Positions 12,067 through 22,650 of a stretch of DNA of 64,000 bases are shown here, piece after piece (within the stretch, counting starts at the first letter, position 1; every line of letters starts with the position of its first letter). The position numbers were made by a program, and so were the translations under genes. Under the pieces are notes generated by a model. The model was not told the origin of the DNA and did no database searches. It saw nothing but the letters and a program-made list of their open reading frames with translations. The stretch covers positions 434,001 through 498,000 of the forward strand of contig JBCAML010000010.1 of the NCBI GenBank assembly GCA_038503075.1, given 5' to 3'. The stretch is from Gyromitra esculenta. Taxonomy: Eukaryota > Ascomycota > Pezizomycetes > Pezizales > Discinaceae.

Positions 12067-12619
12067 ATGGCACCCCTTCCTTTATTTAGTATACACACCG
12101 ACGCCTGGGGAAGTCATAGGACGGGGAATTCGTCTATTTCTACGGCTGTAGGCGGATTTCTCACGGATCTGTGGGGTTCGCATCGTGGCGTGTCGACACC
12201 TGCTATTGAAGAGGGTATTAGTAGGAGGTCGACTATGTGTAGCCAGAGCTCTTTGCCTCGGTTTATGGCGAAGATTGTGGCGAGTACGTGTCTATAACCT
12301 CCATCTCCTATTCAACGTGTGTAGCTAGTCAGGACTGCGCGAGATGACTTGTAGTTCAAGTTTGTAAAAATAGTTGCTAACAGGTGTGGAGATAGTGCCT
12401 ATTTGGTGGCACCTCTTATCTGTGTTCGCAGTGATTTCGCTCTGCTTTGTCTCTTGGGTTATCTGCACAGGATGGCTCAAGAGATTGGGGCAGAAGAAAG
12501 ATCAAAAGTCGACGATTGAGGAGATCGAAGCCGATAACGAGAGGGAGGGGGACGACAGGAACAGGAACGAATATGGGAGTGCAAACGAGGAAAGGAGAGA
12601 GAAAGATATACAAACCTAG
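12067..12619 (+). CDS. Small single-pass membrane protein, unknown function
   Basis: A two-exon candidate gene, 12067-12283 and 12384-12619, joined across a 100-nt intron with a strong GTACGT donor and a GCTAACAG acceptor region. It encodes 150 aa in one frame. The ATG sits in a good context (TCAAAAATGG). The N-terminal half contains two copies of a TDxWGSHR motif, about 28 residues apart. A single hydrophobic segment rich in V, F, I and W (about residues 76-102) follows. The tail is highly charged, with many Glu, Arg and Asn. No family was recognised, so the function is open. The main doubt is whether it is expressed; support is the coherent splice and the membrane-anchor pattern. It lies downstream of the tRNA and convergent to a pseudogene. 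Confidence 0.5.
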
Positions 12620-12760
12620 GGACGAGGACATTCGTGATGAACCCAGCAGGTGGAGTTGATGAAGGATGAAATAAGTATGCTTTTGTATCTACTTTCACGT
12701 GTGATGATATTGAATTTCAGACAAGAATTGCAGTATGTCATTTCGTTGCCCAGTTGTCAT

Positions 12761-13305
12761 TTACATCGGTGGGAGCACGGGTTTCATTCTTCGTAGAGAG
12801 GAAAGTAAATATTCCAGTGTCGATTTGAAAGATTCCCAAGATCCATGAATAGCATCAAAGATAGGCCCAAGCCCATCTTCCTGAAGACTACCAATTCTAT
12901 CGAGTTTTAATAAAGCCAGTTGTGCAAAAACACCTACAAACTGCGTCAAAACTGCTTTCTTCTGCTCTGTATTTAGTTTGTCCAAATTTAGTTTGTCCAA
13001 AGTATGATAAAGATCATGCCCAGGCATCCGCTCAGTGAGCACGAAAGGAGCACTAACTTTGTTCTTCGGATCAGAATTATAGAAGTAAGTTTGGAGGACT
13101 GGGATAGCAGTGTTCTCCTTAGTGTAGCGCATTGTTGCTGACTCGTACGCTATCTCTTTAGGGTCCTCAAATTTTCGCGTGAGCCGCGCGATACAGCTCC
13201 TTTTATAACGTTGTTGAGGCTTGTCTCTTTAGCATCGAAGATGATATTAAATGAGGTCGGCCCATCTAACTCGTACTCTTCATTTTCGCCTGGGCAGCCC
13301 GGCAT
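12761..13305 (-). pseudogene. Aminoglycoside-phosphotransferase-like kinase fragment
   Basis: The minus strand encodes the N-terminal part of a fungal APH/choline-kinase-like family protein: GCPGENEEY, then DGPTSFNIIF, then IARLTRKFEDP, then ESATMRYTKENTAIPV, then SAPFVLTERMPG. The first half (from ATG 13305) and the second half are in different frames; the break lies near 13190-13200, where one base appears lost before the IARL segment. The frame then ends at 12761, before the catalytic HGD and DFD region, so only about 180 of the usual ~400 residues remain. A 12-nt tandem duplication (LDKLNLDKLN) also lies inside (about 12975-13002). It is called a pseudogene because it is both frameshifted and truncated; a sequencing error could explain the shift but not the truncation. 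Confidence 0.7.
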
Positions 13306-14029
13306 AGAGTATAGCCATCATATTATACTGTCTGATACGATCGGAATCAGCCTAGACTACAAAAACAAAAAGACGAAATACTAACCTGTTCAAGTAACTA
13401 GCTCGCTGTAGATGATTTGTGTTAGAAGTTGTAGAGAGATTGAATTGGAGACCAAGAGGGAATTGAAGACATGTAGGAAGCTATACATTAAGAGAGTAGA
13501 AACTCATTACTGCAAGGGCAGGGTGGGAAGTCAAAGAATTATAAACTTTATTCCGTTGCCTTTGCAAGCGCAATGGTAGCAATGGAGTGGCTTTCCCCTA
13601 TCCTATGATTTCTACGCTTACGCACAGCTAATTCTATGTCGATGCAACATGACACGGGAAGGAGCTATTCTGCGAGAGAGCATAGTCTGGCGCCGTTCAT
13701 CTCCATCTGAAATAATACCCTGGCCAATACTTGTCATTCCAATCTCGAAGTTTACAAAAACCAAGGTTTTGGTTAGAGGTCAATGATTGTAAGCCCAGGA
13801 AACTACTCGCTACCGTTTTGAGCCATATTGCATTAAAATCCTGGTAAAATTGATTCCCACTCGCTATCTCGAATCGTATTGTATCAAAATTCTGGTAAAT
13901 TGGTACCCACTCGCTCGCTATTCCAATTCTACAAAATTAACTCGACAATTAAATTACAAGCGCCGCCTCTATCTCCGAGAGAGAAGTAATGCAAGGAGAG
14001 AAAAAGAAAATATGAGCTTAGTACGTCAA
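13306..14029. other. Intergenic, contains a tandem duplication
   Basis: No gene was seen. It holds the 5' region of the kinase-like pseudogene and the 3' region of the kelch gene, plus a two-copy ~50-bp tandem duplication listed separately. Confidence 0.5.
13807..13910 (+). repeat. Two-copy tandem duplication, ~50 bp unit
   Basis: Two adjacent diverged units share the order (T)CGCTA - ATTG(C/T)AT - AAAAT(C/T)CTGGTAAA - CCCAC: 13807-13860 and 13861-13910. A third partial start (TCGCTCGCTA) follows. Several differences are C/T or G/A transitions. Confidence 0.65.
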
Positions 14030-16110
14030 CTATCTAAGTTCGACAACACCCGGACACCCCGGGATTTTTCTGCCCTTTGCATCGACTGTAGGACCCATCT
14101 GATGGTCGCTCATAGCAGGAAGTTCAGCAATATGTTCGCCCGCTGGCATTTCCGCGACCGACTTGCGATTCTCATTCGCGCTTTCGAATCGTTTCTCTAA
14201 TTCGATTTGCCGCTTTTTTCGTCTAACAAGGAACAATATTCCAGCAAGCAAAAGGCCAATTACGAATAGACCTCCAAGAACCGCGCCTAACACTTTAGGA
14301 AGGACTTTTGAGGTTGGTTTGCCGGTTGATGTGGGGGCCGGATTCGAGCTTTTGGTTGGGCTCGGTGTGGTAGTGGAGGTTGTGGAGTTTGTTGATGCAA
14401 AAAGCGCTTGAACACCATCCTCCCAGCCCGAAACTGGATAAGCGGTTTTCGAGGTCCATGATGCAACTTTTGTTGGTTGGTCGTAGGTTTTGTCCGTCGG
14501 GTCAAAGGTATCGGTCCACGTAAACGAATTGAGGTTGAATATTGATACCGCGTTCATGCAGGTAGACCCTGATGCTTGCTTCGGATTATAATAGTTCCAA
14601 CCGCCAAATCGAATAAAATGTGGTCCGATCACCTGACAGGTCGTACCAGAAAGTCGAGTCCGATTATCAGGGTCTCCAAAATAGAACCACCTGAAAGAAG
14701 GAATAGAGAGGATCCAAAGCCCAGTAGCGAATCTGCATCAAATATCAACATTCCGTCCAAATATGCGGTTTCTTTCGTGAACCTAGTCAATCCCCCCCAA
14801 AAAAACGACCTGTTAAGAAATAATAAATTCCGAGACATACCTTTCATCTTCCACACTATTAAAATCTCCACCATACATAAATATATCAAATGTCTTGGGA
14901 CCCGTAGATATCAATGTCGCACAGAAATTATGCCTCGGGTTAGGGAAAATTCCATCCTGTGCATCTGTAGATGTCGACTGATTGTACCATGTATCGCTCG
15001 CAATATCGTATAGCCGTACAGTGCTCATAGGAACCTATTAGGATCCTAGTTAGTGAAATCCCCAGCCTTACACGATACGAGAAGACTAACATCCGGGTTG
15101 CCCGAAACCGCACCCGACGAAGGTGTGACGCTTCCACCTATAAACAGCAAAACACCATCTCCACCCTCGACTGGTATGTGCAACATTGCGCCTTTTTCAT
15201 ACACCCCAGAAGGATTAAATCCGCCCAGCCTAGTAGACGTCTCTGGTGATTTTGAACTGTCTAGCACCATCATACTGCTTATGGTATTACTTGCCGACCA
15301 GGATCCATATGCAAAGGACTTGTCTAAAGCCGGGACGCTGGCATATTGAATATCCCAGTCGGTGCTGAGAGCAGGTGAAAGATTGGACCATGTTGATGAA
15401 TTCGACGCATATTTCCAAATTCTATCTGTCGGCGCGATTGTATCATTATAGTAATTTAGCGATGAGGAATTCCCAATAATGGTGCCGCCAAATTTGTAGA
15501 ATTCATCACCCTCCTTATTGCGCCAAAGGATACCCCTCGTGGTAAGCGGCACTGTTATAGGTTTTTTGATCGCTTTGTATGAAAGTGAGGGCCAGTTGAC
15601 ACTGGATAGTGGTTTATCGAATGTTATAGCGAAAAAATAGTTGTCTGGATTGTTAGATGTCGCTCGTTAGGTAACCAATCGAAAATGTCCCCCCCCCCCT
15701 TTAAATATATTATAGAACTAGACTACTTACTGACGTCTAACCAAGTAGTGCAATTCGATGTTTGCCCAAGATCGCATCTCTGAACAGTGATATCACCACC
15801 ATCTACGTATAATGTGGAATTCACCAAAACGCCTATTGTTTAGATTTAGCGTCACGTACGGATGAAAAGGGGGTGGGGCAAAAGGGGGGTCTCGGTTTCC
15901 AATCCCCAACGACCAAGAGCGAACGAATGGCATGAAATATGTTTACTTACTCGCAGAACCTTGTATTCGGCAGAGCTCGGTCGAAACATCAAAGACGTCC
16001 GCCGTTAAATCAGAACCCGCGCTGGTCGTCGTCTCTTGCGCGACGGCGCATTGGGTGGTAACGAGCAGGAGAGTCAACAACCATATTCTATGACCCACGG
16101 CGACAGCCAT
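14030..16110 (-). CDS. Secreted-type kelch-repeat membrane protein
   Basis: A five-exon gene: 16110-15951, 15832-15731, 15644-15079, 15034-14841 and 14690-14030, giving 560 aa with every junction in frame. Intron 3 is only 44 nt and uses a GTATCG donor. The N-terminus is a clear signal peptide (about residues 1-24, hydrophobic LLTLLLVTTQ core ending AVAQ). The ectodomain carries kelch-like blades, with repeating glycine pairs and W/Y signatures (FYKFGGT, LLFIGGS, IFMYGGDF, FIRFGGWNYY). A Ser/Thr/Pro-rich stalk follows, then one membrane helix at about residues 474-496 (LGAVLGGLFVIGLLLAGILFLV), stopped by RRKKR, and a short cytoplasmic tail. Many N-x-S/T sites suggest glycosylation. The architecture is common in multicopy Pezizomycete families; the ligand and role are unknown. 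Type I topology at the cell surface is inferred. Confidence 0.85.
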
Positions 16111-17177
16111 GAAAACGAAAATCAGAGTGGAAAGGACTGTAATGGGACGGTAGGAGTTATCGCAGTCGCCGGATCATTAAGAAAGAAAAGGTTTAACAGG
16201 AACGAGGGCAGAGAGGGCAGGGGTCGCCTAGTTAAAGTTCCCAGCGGTGCTCTCATGCGATGTGGGAGCTTACCTGCCATATCCCCTGCCTCAACTCCGT
16301 GGTTTTGATCCCGTGCATGCGCTGTCCCGCTACCCAAAGTGGTGTCTCGATTTGTTCCGGCTCGGGATCCGGGGTCAAGATGTGACAGCTTGTTTTGGTG
16401 CCTACCTGTATCTGCTCTATTCTTAACGTACTGCTGTTTATTCCACCTTACATATATGCTGTAGATCTGCCTCAGCCTCGAATGGTTTCCAATTTGTCAG
16501 TTTACGCTCTCCCTTTGTGGTCCACCACATCTACTGGGTTTGAAATGGTTGGAGAGGCTCATACATATACACAAGCAGTCAAGTTTCCTGCTGGTATATT
16601 CAAGATCCGTAGCAGCTTTACCAATCAGAAACTCCATTTTAGCTGAGGACTTTAACCCGGCCAATGGCGGACTGGCTTGCACAGCCCAGCAAGCTAGACT
16701 ACAGCCGAAACATTTGGATATGGTAAGCTTGGCATAAGCGAGCCACTTTCCATGATTCGCCTCTTGGAAGCCGGTTGCTCCAGGTCCTAAAAAAGGATAT
16801 CTGCAAACGCCTACGCGTGGTGTGCATGAGATTTAGACAAAAGGGGTGATGATAGATCGATAGAGGTGGCCGTGTGAACCGAAACTAGATGATTAATTAC
16901 ATATATGGATCACTAATCATTAATTGCTTGGCAAGAAAAGGGTACAGGTATTCGTCAATTACACATGATGCTGAGGGGTCAAACCCGGCTTCTCCCGGAA
17001 ATTGCTGCAAATCTCCGTATAGAACTATCGGAGTTCTATTGTAGCTCCCCAAGATAACTATAAACCAAAAAATGGAGTAAACATATCGATAACATGCATA
17101 TAAGACTGTAGGGCTAGAGTATGGTGATGTCTCTTGATTTTGGTGATGCCCCGTTTCCGACTTGGAACACTCCGGAT

Positions 17178-17306
17178 GAACGAATACTGGGTGTTGACGA
17201 ACAGGGGTTTTGTGGGAAAGAAAGTTGCCAAGTCGCGGATCTGGGCGGAAATTTCTAGTACTTTATTGGTCTAAATCCCCCTGTTTGTTAACACCCAGTG
17301 TTCGCT
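17178..17306. mobile_element. MITE-like inverted-repeat element
   Basis: The segment beginning GAACGAATACTGGGTGTTGA near 17178 reappears inverted at about 17274-17306 (reverse complement begins GCGAACACTGGGTGTTAACA). The arms of about 30 nt flank a ~65-nt centre. Most arm mismatches are transitions (T/C, G/A), as expected from age or RIP-like mutation. No target duplication was recognised and the superfamily is unknown. Confidence 0.45.
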
Positions 17307-18712
17307 ATCACGCCGTGAACGACTGTACATAGGCAGAAGCTTTATCACTTACAGTAAAGAGACATTGTCTTGCTACGTCATGCTAGGGGGTGCAGCAGAT
17401 AAAGTATTTACCGAATCGGATCCTGGCGGGTGCTTGTGCTCACGCATTTGGGCATGTAGTAACTAGTGAATTGATCCGCCATAGACGCCCAAGATTAATT
17501 TTTAGACTTTAGAGATCACAATGCTAGCGTGACACACTATTCGTTTGTATAAAAATCTCTGTTAAGAATATTCTCGAGTTTGAGGCTTCAAAAGACCCAT
17601 TTTCCCCATGAATTAGAACTGTATCTGCATGCTAGTAATTTGGAAAACCGGGTATTTAGTTATGCGAAACCAACAAGGTTAAGATAACCACGCAAGACAC
17701 GCCTCAATAACGCTTGATAGCAGAGTAGCACCAAAATATAGCAATATATGGGGCTAATTAATTAGGTATTCGAGCAGCCAACTCATAAACAGCTTTAGAC
17801 TATGTGAATTATCGAATATTCGCATGCAGGAAGAAACCCCTGCCCACTAAGAGGATTCTATCAAGCTTACCTAGGCATCCACGCGTACTAACCGATCACC
17901 CCAAACGCTATTTTAGATTACCAAGTTACTGATCATATGCATTAGACGATGATTCTAGTTTAGACGATGTTCGAAGCTCTTCAAACCCAGATTTCATGCA
18001 GCATTGAGTGATAGTCGAGTTCGGGGACCACCACTTGGCTCGCGTACAGTCAGCAAAATGATCAACACAAACAGTGCATGATAAAAGCCCCAAAATAATT
18101 ATCACAAGACAAACAAAAGCTAGTTTGATGCTGTTTATAAAAATTTCCAGGAAACATCAATACGCGACGTGGAAACATCAATCGAAGCCTACAGCCATGC
18201 ATATGGTGATTATTATCGTTGTTGCTTCACGATCATTATAACGACTTGGGTCAACCAACCAATGGAGTTACTCTTATTTATTACCCGTAGGCTATCCTCG
18301 CTAAACACACCAATAGTCGTAGAAGCACAAACTTATATCGACCCCTTTACAATAAACAACTGCTTTCTCACCATATCCCTCAACCTTAAAGAGGAGCAAC
18401 TAAATCTATCACTAACACTCGGGTTTAGGCGTAATGAACGGCGAATCCCGCTCTTTGGGGTCATCATGAGACCCTTAATTAAACAAAAAAACAAAATGCA
18501 TATAGAGCCTGCCAGTTAGTGGCATCACCTATTGGTTACGCACTCAAATTCATACGAACCTGATAATATTGTTACATGATCTCTTAGAGTTTTATCTTGC
18601 GCTTTCCACCACCCCTAAGTATTTTCACCATCCCTTCCACTTGTTTCTTTTGTGACACTGATTGCCAAGAAGTCAATCCTGGCTGGATGAAGACTCGTGG
18701 AGTGCTTGTATT

Positions 18713-18829
18713 CTAGCATAAGTACCTGAAAACAAGGGTAAGAGTTTGACCACCCAAATTTTGAAGTGCTGCTGCGGGACGAATTAAAAAGCGTTACCGC
18801 CAAAAGGCATTTTCAGGTACTTATGCTAG
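18713..18829. repeat. Perfect 20-bp inverted repeat with 77-nt spacer
   Basis: CTAGCATAAGTACCTGAAAA at 18713-18732 is repeated as its exact reverse complement at 18810-18829. This could be the arms of a small foldback element or a hairpin transcript. Nothing coding lies inside. Confidence 0.75.
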
Positions 18830-20856
18830 GGCACGAGTATATGTCGCCCGTTACCACCTCGGACCAATATCTTTTGTACCACCAGTTCGATATTTTAGCG
18901 TATGGAAACCTAGAAAAGCTAAGTACTATATATTGCCTGATGTAAAGACACGTGTGACAACCCTTCGCCGTGGAAGGTGCCTTAAAGTGGTGCTAGGCAA
19001 AAAAAACAAAAAAAGGGGTCTCAGCATCTTGGCGCGTAAAGCTTAAACAAGCGTGCCACTAAGAGTAGACCCTTAGCAAGACAGTAAATATTGGTTTGAT
19101 GAGCCTGACATTGGGGGGGAAAGTAAGCAAAAAAAAAAGCCACGTAATAAGAAACAAAATTACATGTAGTTTCGCTGCTAGCCTAGAGGTTAGATAGAAA
19201 CTTTGCTGCGATGCGATCGCTCTAACGTTCTTAGGAGTAGTCGATACGTATATATGCAGCTGCCTTGAGGGGATGAAGTGCTCGCGATCGATGATTCACG
19301 ATGGTCCCAGTCTCGCTAGCTTCTTATCTAATTTGAACCTTCAGTGGTATTTTTACATAGCTAGGAGCCCACTGCGAAACCACTCAAGTGTAGATTACGC
19401 ACGATCTCGATGAACTAATCACGGCGGAATTCAGAGCCAGCCTTGGAGAGGTGAAGTTATCTTACCTATACCATCAATTCACGTGCGTCAAGGAGTTTCC
19501 TAGATGGGGTAGTTATGAAATCTCGTCTAAACATGTCCTCGCTTCTCAGCGTCGTGTGTATCGGTACTTGGTCTTAATGCTGGGTGTATTTAATGAAAGA
19601 ATAGTGATTGTTTTTGATGAAATTCGGCAGGTTATTATAGCCAGGGGGCTCAATGACTTGTAAAGAATTCAGTGAGAAGACTTTTAAAATGAAATGTTGA
19701 GAAAGAGTTTTATCATTATCTCGAGTGAGAAATTATGATTATAATGTCAAAAAAATCAAAGTCTTGACCATGATTGACTCCTGAAACGCAAGCACTCCAG
19801 GATGAATTTAATTAAGAGACTCTTATTATAAGCCAGACTCCAGTTCCTTGCTAAAAAGGGGAACCGTAGTACCGGTTATAACGTATATATAATAAAAAAA
19901 ATTGGGGTTTTTGCGGCGCCCCCTGGTTAGCCAGGGAAAGATAGAGAGGGCTGATCTTTCGTTACTGGTCACTTCCGTTAATATTTTAGTGAATAGAGAC
20001 TCTGCACAAATAGATCTAACCCCGATTTCTAGCAATCTGATTGATGCAGATCAGCTTCCGGTTGGTCGAATACCAGGGCTGACTCAAAAGCGTAAAGTCT
20101 CTAATCACTGGTCACTATAGGGTTGTCCTGCATTCATTCGCTGTGTAGATATCATGAATGTGCGAGTGATAATTCGTGGTAGAAGCGGGGACAACCCGAC
20201 AGGCCCAGGAGTCTCCACTCCAAACTAAGTTTTTTAGTATTTGTATCTTCTCTCGCTTGCTTTGGATAGCTATAAAACAAAGGTAGACCCATTACGTGCT
20301 AGCTGATGTGATAGCACCACGATAGTCCCATAGTAATTATTGGTATCCGAACGTGCAGGGTTCTGGGGCCGATATGGCTTAGCTATATAGGATGCTAGGA
20401 CTATTTCTTGTGTATGTATAGCTGGTAGGTGAATCTTAGGGAAGCAGGAATATTTGACTTCACAAAATCAGACGTTTTACTAACGCCCCCTCGACCTTGT
20501 ATCAAGTGATAATAGTATTCCTTGAGACCATCCCCTGGGGGACATGCAAAAAAAACAAAAAAAACAAAACAAAAAAGACAATGACCACGCTATGATGAAC
20601 CCTGTACTAGTTTAATGTCCAAGAACATTCAAAATTAAAAAAAATACGCCCAAGAAACATAGTATCCAGAAGAAACGAACATAGGGAGAGAAAAAAACGA
20701 CAAATAAAATAGTAAGTAAAGGAGTGAATGTAACAGAAAAGGGAAAAGAAAAACAAACATGCGCTTTTTTTTACAAATGAATCGCCTCTCAAAAAAAAAA
20801 AAAACCATCATCATCCCACATGCAATCATACGCCTTCATTGCATTACCAAAAGGTA

Positions 20857-22650
20857 TCAGTTAATCCCCACTCTCCAGTTTCTCCACTCGCAAAAACAGC
20901 TCTTCCCCTCCTCCTTCACAATAGTTCTAGCTTGAAAATTCTTTCCATAGAAGACATCTCCCTTATCTCCGTTTCTATCCTCAGTCACACTCACCGGGTA
21001 CGGAAATACATTATCAAAAGCGCCAACCTCACTCGACATCCTCTGACCGTTGTTGTTAATCAGGTCCATTTGGCCACTAGTTCTCCCCTTCGTCCAGATC
21101 GAAACCTTGAGCCTGGTGTTCTCCCATGTAACCAATTTGTTATTCGAGACGAGAGCTGAGACACCGCCATTAGCGTCCGACGCAGCTGTTAGCTCAGTGA
21201 CTTCGCTGGGGTCAGCGGCAAGGACGTGGATGGTCTTTTTGTAGTAGACGAAGAAACCGTAGTGTTCCGTGTCGAGGCCTCTATCGAAGAGACGTAGGGG
21301 CTGGTTTAGGAGTGCGATAGGAAGCATCAAAGCGGGGATTTGGGATTCTTGTCGCTTCGACAGGAATCTCCTCTGTCGTCGACGACCAGTAGAAAATTCC
21401 GCAGAGCTATCGAGCTCCTGATCTACCAATGCTTCTCCGTCACTCTGTGAATCTACAGTTTCGATATCTCGGGTATTGACGGTACGTTGGTCGGTTTGCA
21501 TGGAGAAGTAGAATGGCGTTTGTTCCCCCGATTTATCACCCGACTTGATGTTATCCACATCTGCCAAACTCGCATACTCCGTGTCGTTCGGGACACGATC
21601 CGGAGTTGGTGCCCACCGAACTGGGTTGTCTGGGTCCGACGTGGCGTTCCGTACGCTGATAGTGAACTCAAATGTTGGCAGTCTGGTCGTGCCAGAGCGG
21701 GAGCTATTGGTCGGGAACGTAGTATCAGGCGGCAAATTGCAGCTCCACAACGTTGCAGGTAAAACGCAAGCAGAAGATGGCGTCTCCGGCACGTCCTGCG
21801 GTATAACCACGGTCGTGCCCGTGGGCAATTCCGGGAACCTAGACAAGCTGTCTGCCTTTGCACTATTACTAGATCCCTTAGGTCGCATAGTACCCACGAG
21901 AGCGCCCACAATAGCTACGGTGATGAGGATGGTGGCTACAATGATATAGATAAACCATTTCCCCTTCTTCGTGAGCGGCCTCTTCTCCATCCCCCTATCT
22001 ATGGCATCCACACTACCAAAAATCCTCCACGACGCCTTCTTCGGAGGCTGAGAAGTACCACCCCCCCGCGTATCGGCCAGCGTTAACGGATATAGTTGAC
22101 GCTGCCCACTAAAACTCCTCGCCGCCCCACCAGCCGACACAAAGCGAGAGTGGCGTCCATACCCATGTACCGGTGCAGGGAAAGCTGGACCGGTAGGGAA
22201 TTGCCCTGCAGCTATTGAAGATCTTGATGCAGCTATACCGCTTCCAGGCATGATACGAGAATATCTCTGATATGGCGGTGGTGCCTCCACACTTGCTTGC
22301 GAACTACGCTCCCGATACACCCCACCGGGTGGGATAACAACAACATCCGGAGCTGGCCTATTCAAAGATCGTCTATTTGGTATCAGGTTGAGAGAAAATC
22401 GTCGCGACCGGCGCTCCCCAGATGGCGATACAGGGCTGACAATGCTGTTGCGAATATCGAAGTTGAAGCTTGAGGACTGAGGGAAACCCGATACTCGAGA
22501 AAGGTCGTTTTGTACTGGAAATGAATCCCTAAGCTCTGGTGTTATAGGTGATACATCGTTATCATGCGAGGTGTCTGATTTCGGTGATAGTGGAGGCGAG
22601 AGATGGAAAGGTGATGAAGGTGGGTTGATTGTAAGGAATGTTGGTGGCAT
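20857..22650 (-). CDS. Type II membrane protein, conserved ascomycete family
   Basis: A single-exon gene of 597 aa from the ATG at 22650. The first ~225 residues are Pro/Ser-rich and disordered, with a basic stretch (RRSRRFSLNLIPNRRS) and a PPPY motif (EAPPPYQRY) that could recruit a WW-domain ubiquitin ligase. A single helix at about residues 232-254 (WFIYIIVATILITVAIVGALVG), preceded by KKGK, predicts type II topology. The outer part contains SACVLPATLWSCNLPP with paired cysteines, several N-x-S/T sites, a dibasic RRRQRR region and a final segment ending SCFCEWRNW. No catalytic domain was recognised. Similar proteins are widespread in ascomycete genomes without a known function. It ends next to a long spacer. 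Confidence 0.8.
   Translation of the reverse strand: MPPTFLTINPPSSPFHLSPPLSPKSDTSHDNDVSPITPELRDSFPVQNDLSRVSGFPQSSSFNFDIRNSIVSPVSPSGERRSRRFSLNLIPNRRSLNRPAPDVVVIPPGGVYRERSSQASVEAPPPYQRYSRIMPGSGIAASRSSIAAGQFPTGPAFPAPVHGYGRHSRFVSAGGAARSFSGQRQLYPLTLADTRGGGTSQPPKKASWRIFGSVDAIDRGMEKRPLTKKGKWFIYIIVATILITVAIVGALVGTMRPKGSSNSAKADSLSRFPELPTGTTVVIPQDVPETPSSACVLPATLWSCNLPPDTTFPTNSSRSGTTRLPTFEFTISVRNATSDPDNPVRWAPTPDRVPNDTEYASLADVDNIKSGDKSGEQTPFYFSMQTDQRTVNTRDIETVDSQSDGEALVDQELDSSAEFSTGRRRQRRFLSKRQESQIPALMLPIALLNQPLRLFDRGLDTEHYGFFVYYKKTIHVLAADPSEVTELTAASDANGGVSALVSNNKLVTWENTRLKVSIWTKGRTSGQMDLINNNGQRMSSEVGAFDNVFPYPVSVTEDRNGDKGDVFYGKNFQARTIVKEEGKSCFCEWRNWRVGIN

Larger units (their letters stand above)
16111..20856. 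other. 4.7-kb gene-poor stretch with inverted-repeat elements
   Basis: No convincing coding region was found on either strand; ORFs here are short and lack splice continuity. The DNA is A/T-rich with many TTAATTA-type palindromes. Two inverted-repeat structures are listed separately. One TACATGTA palindrome occurs at 19161. It probably represents decayed transposon sequence. Confidence 0.6.
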
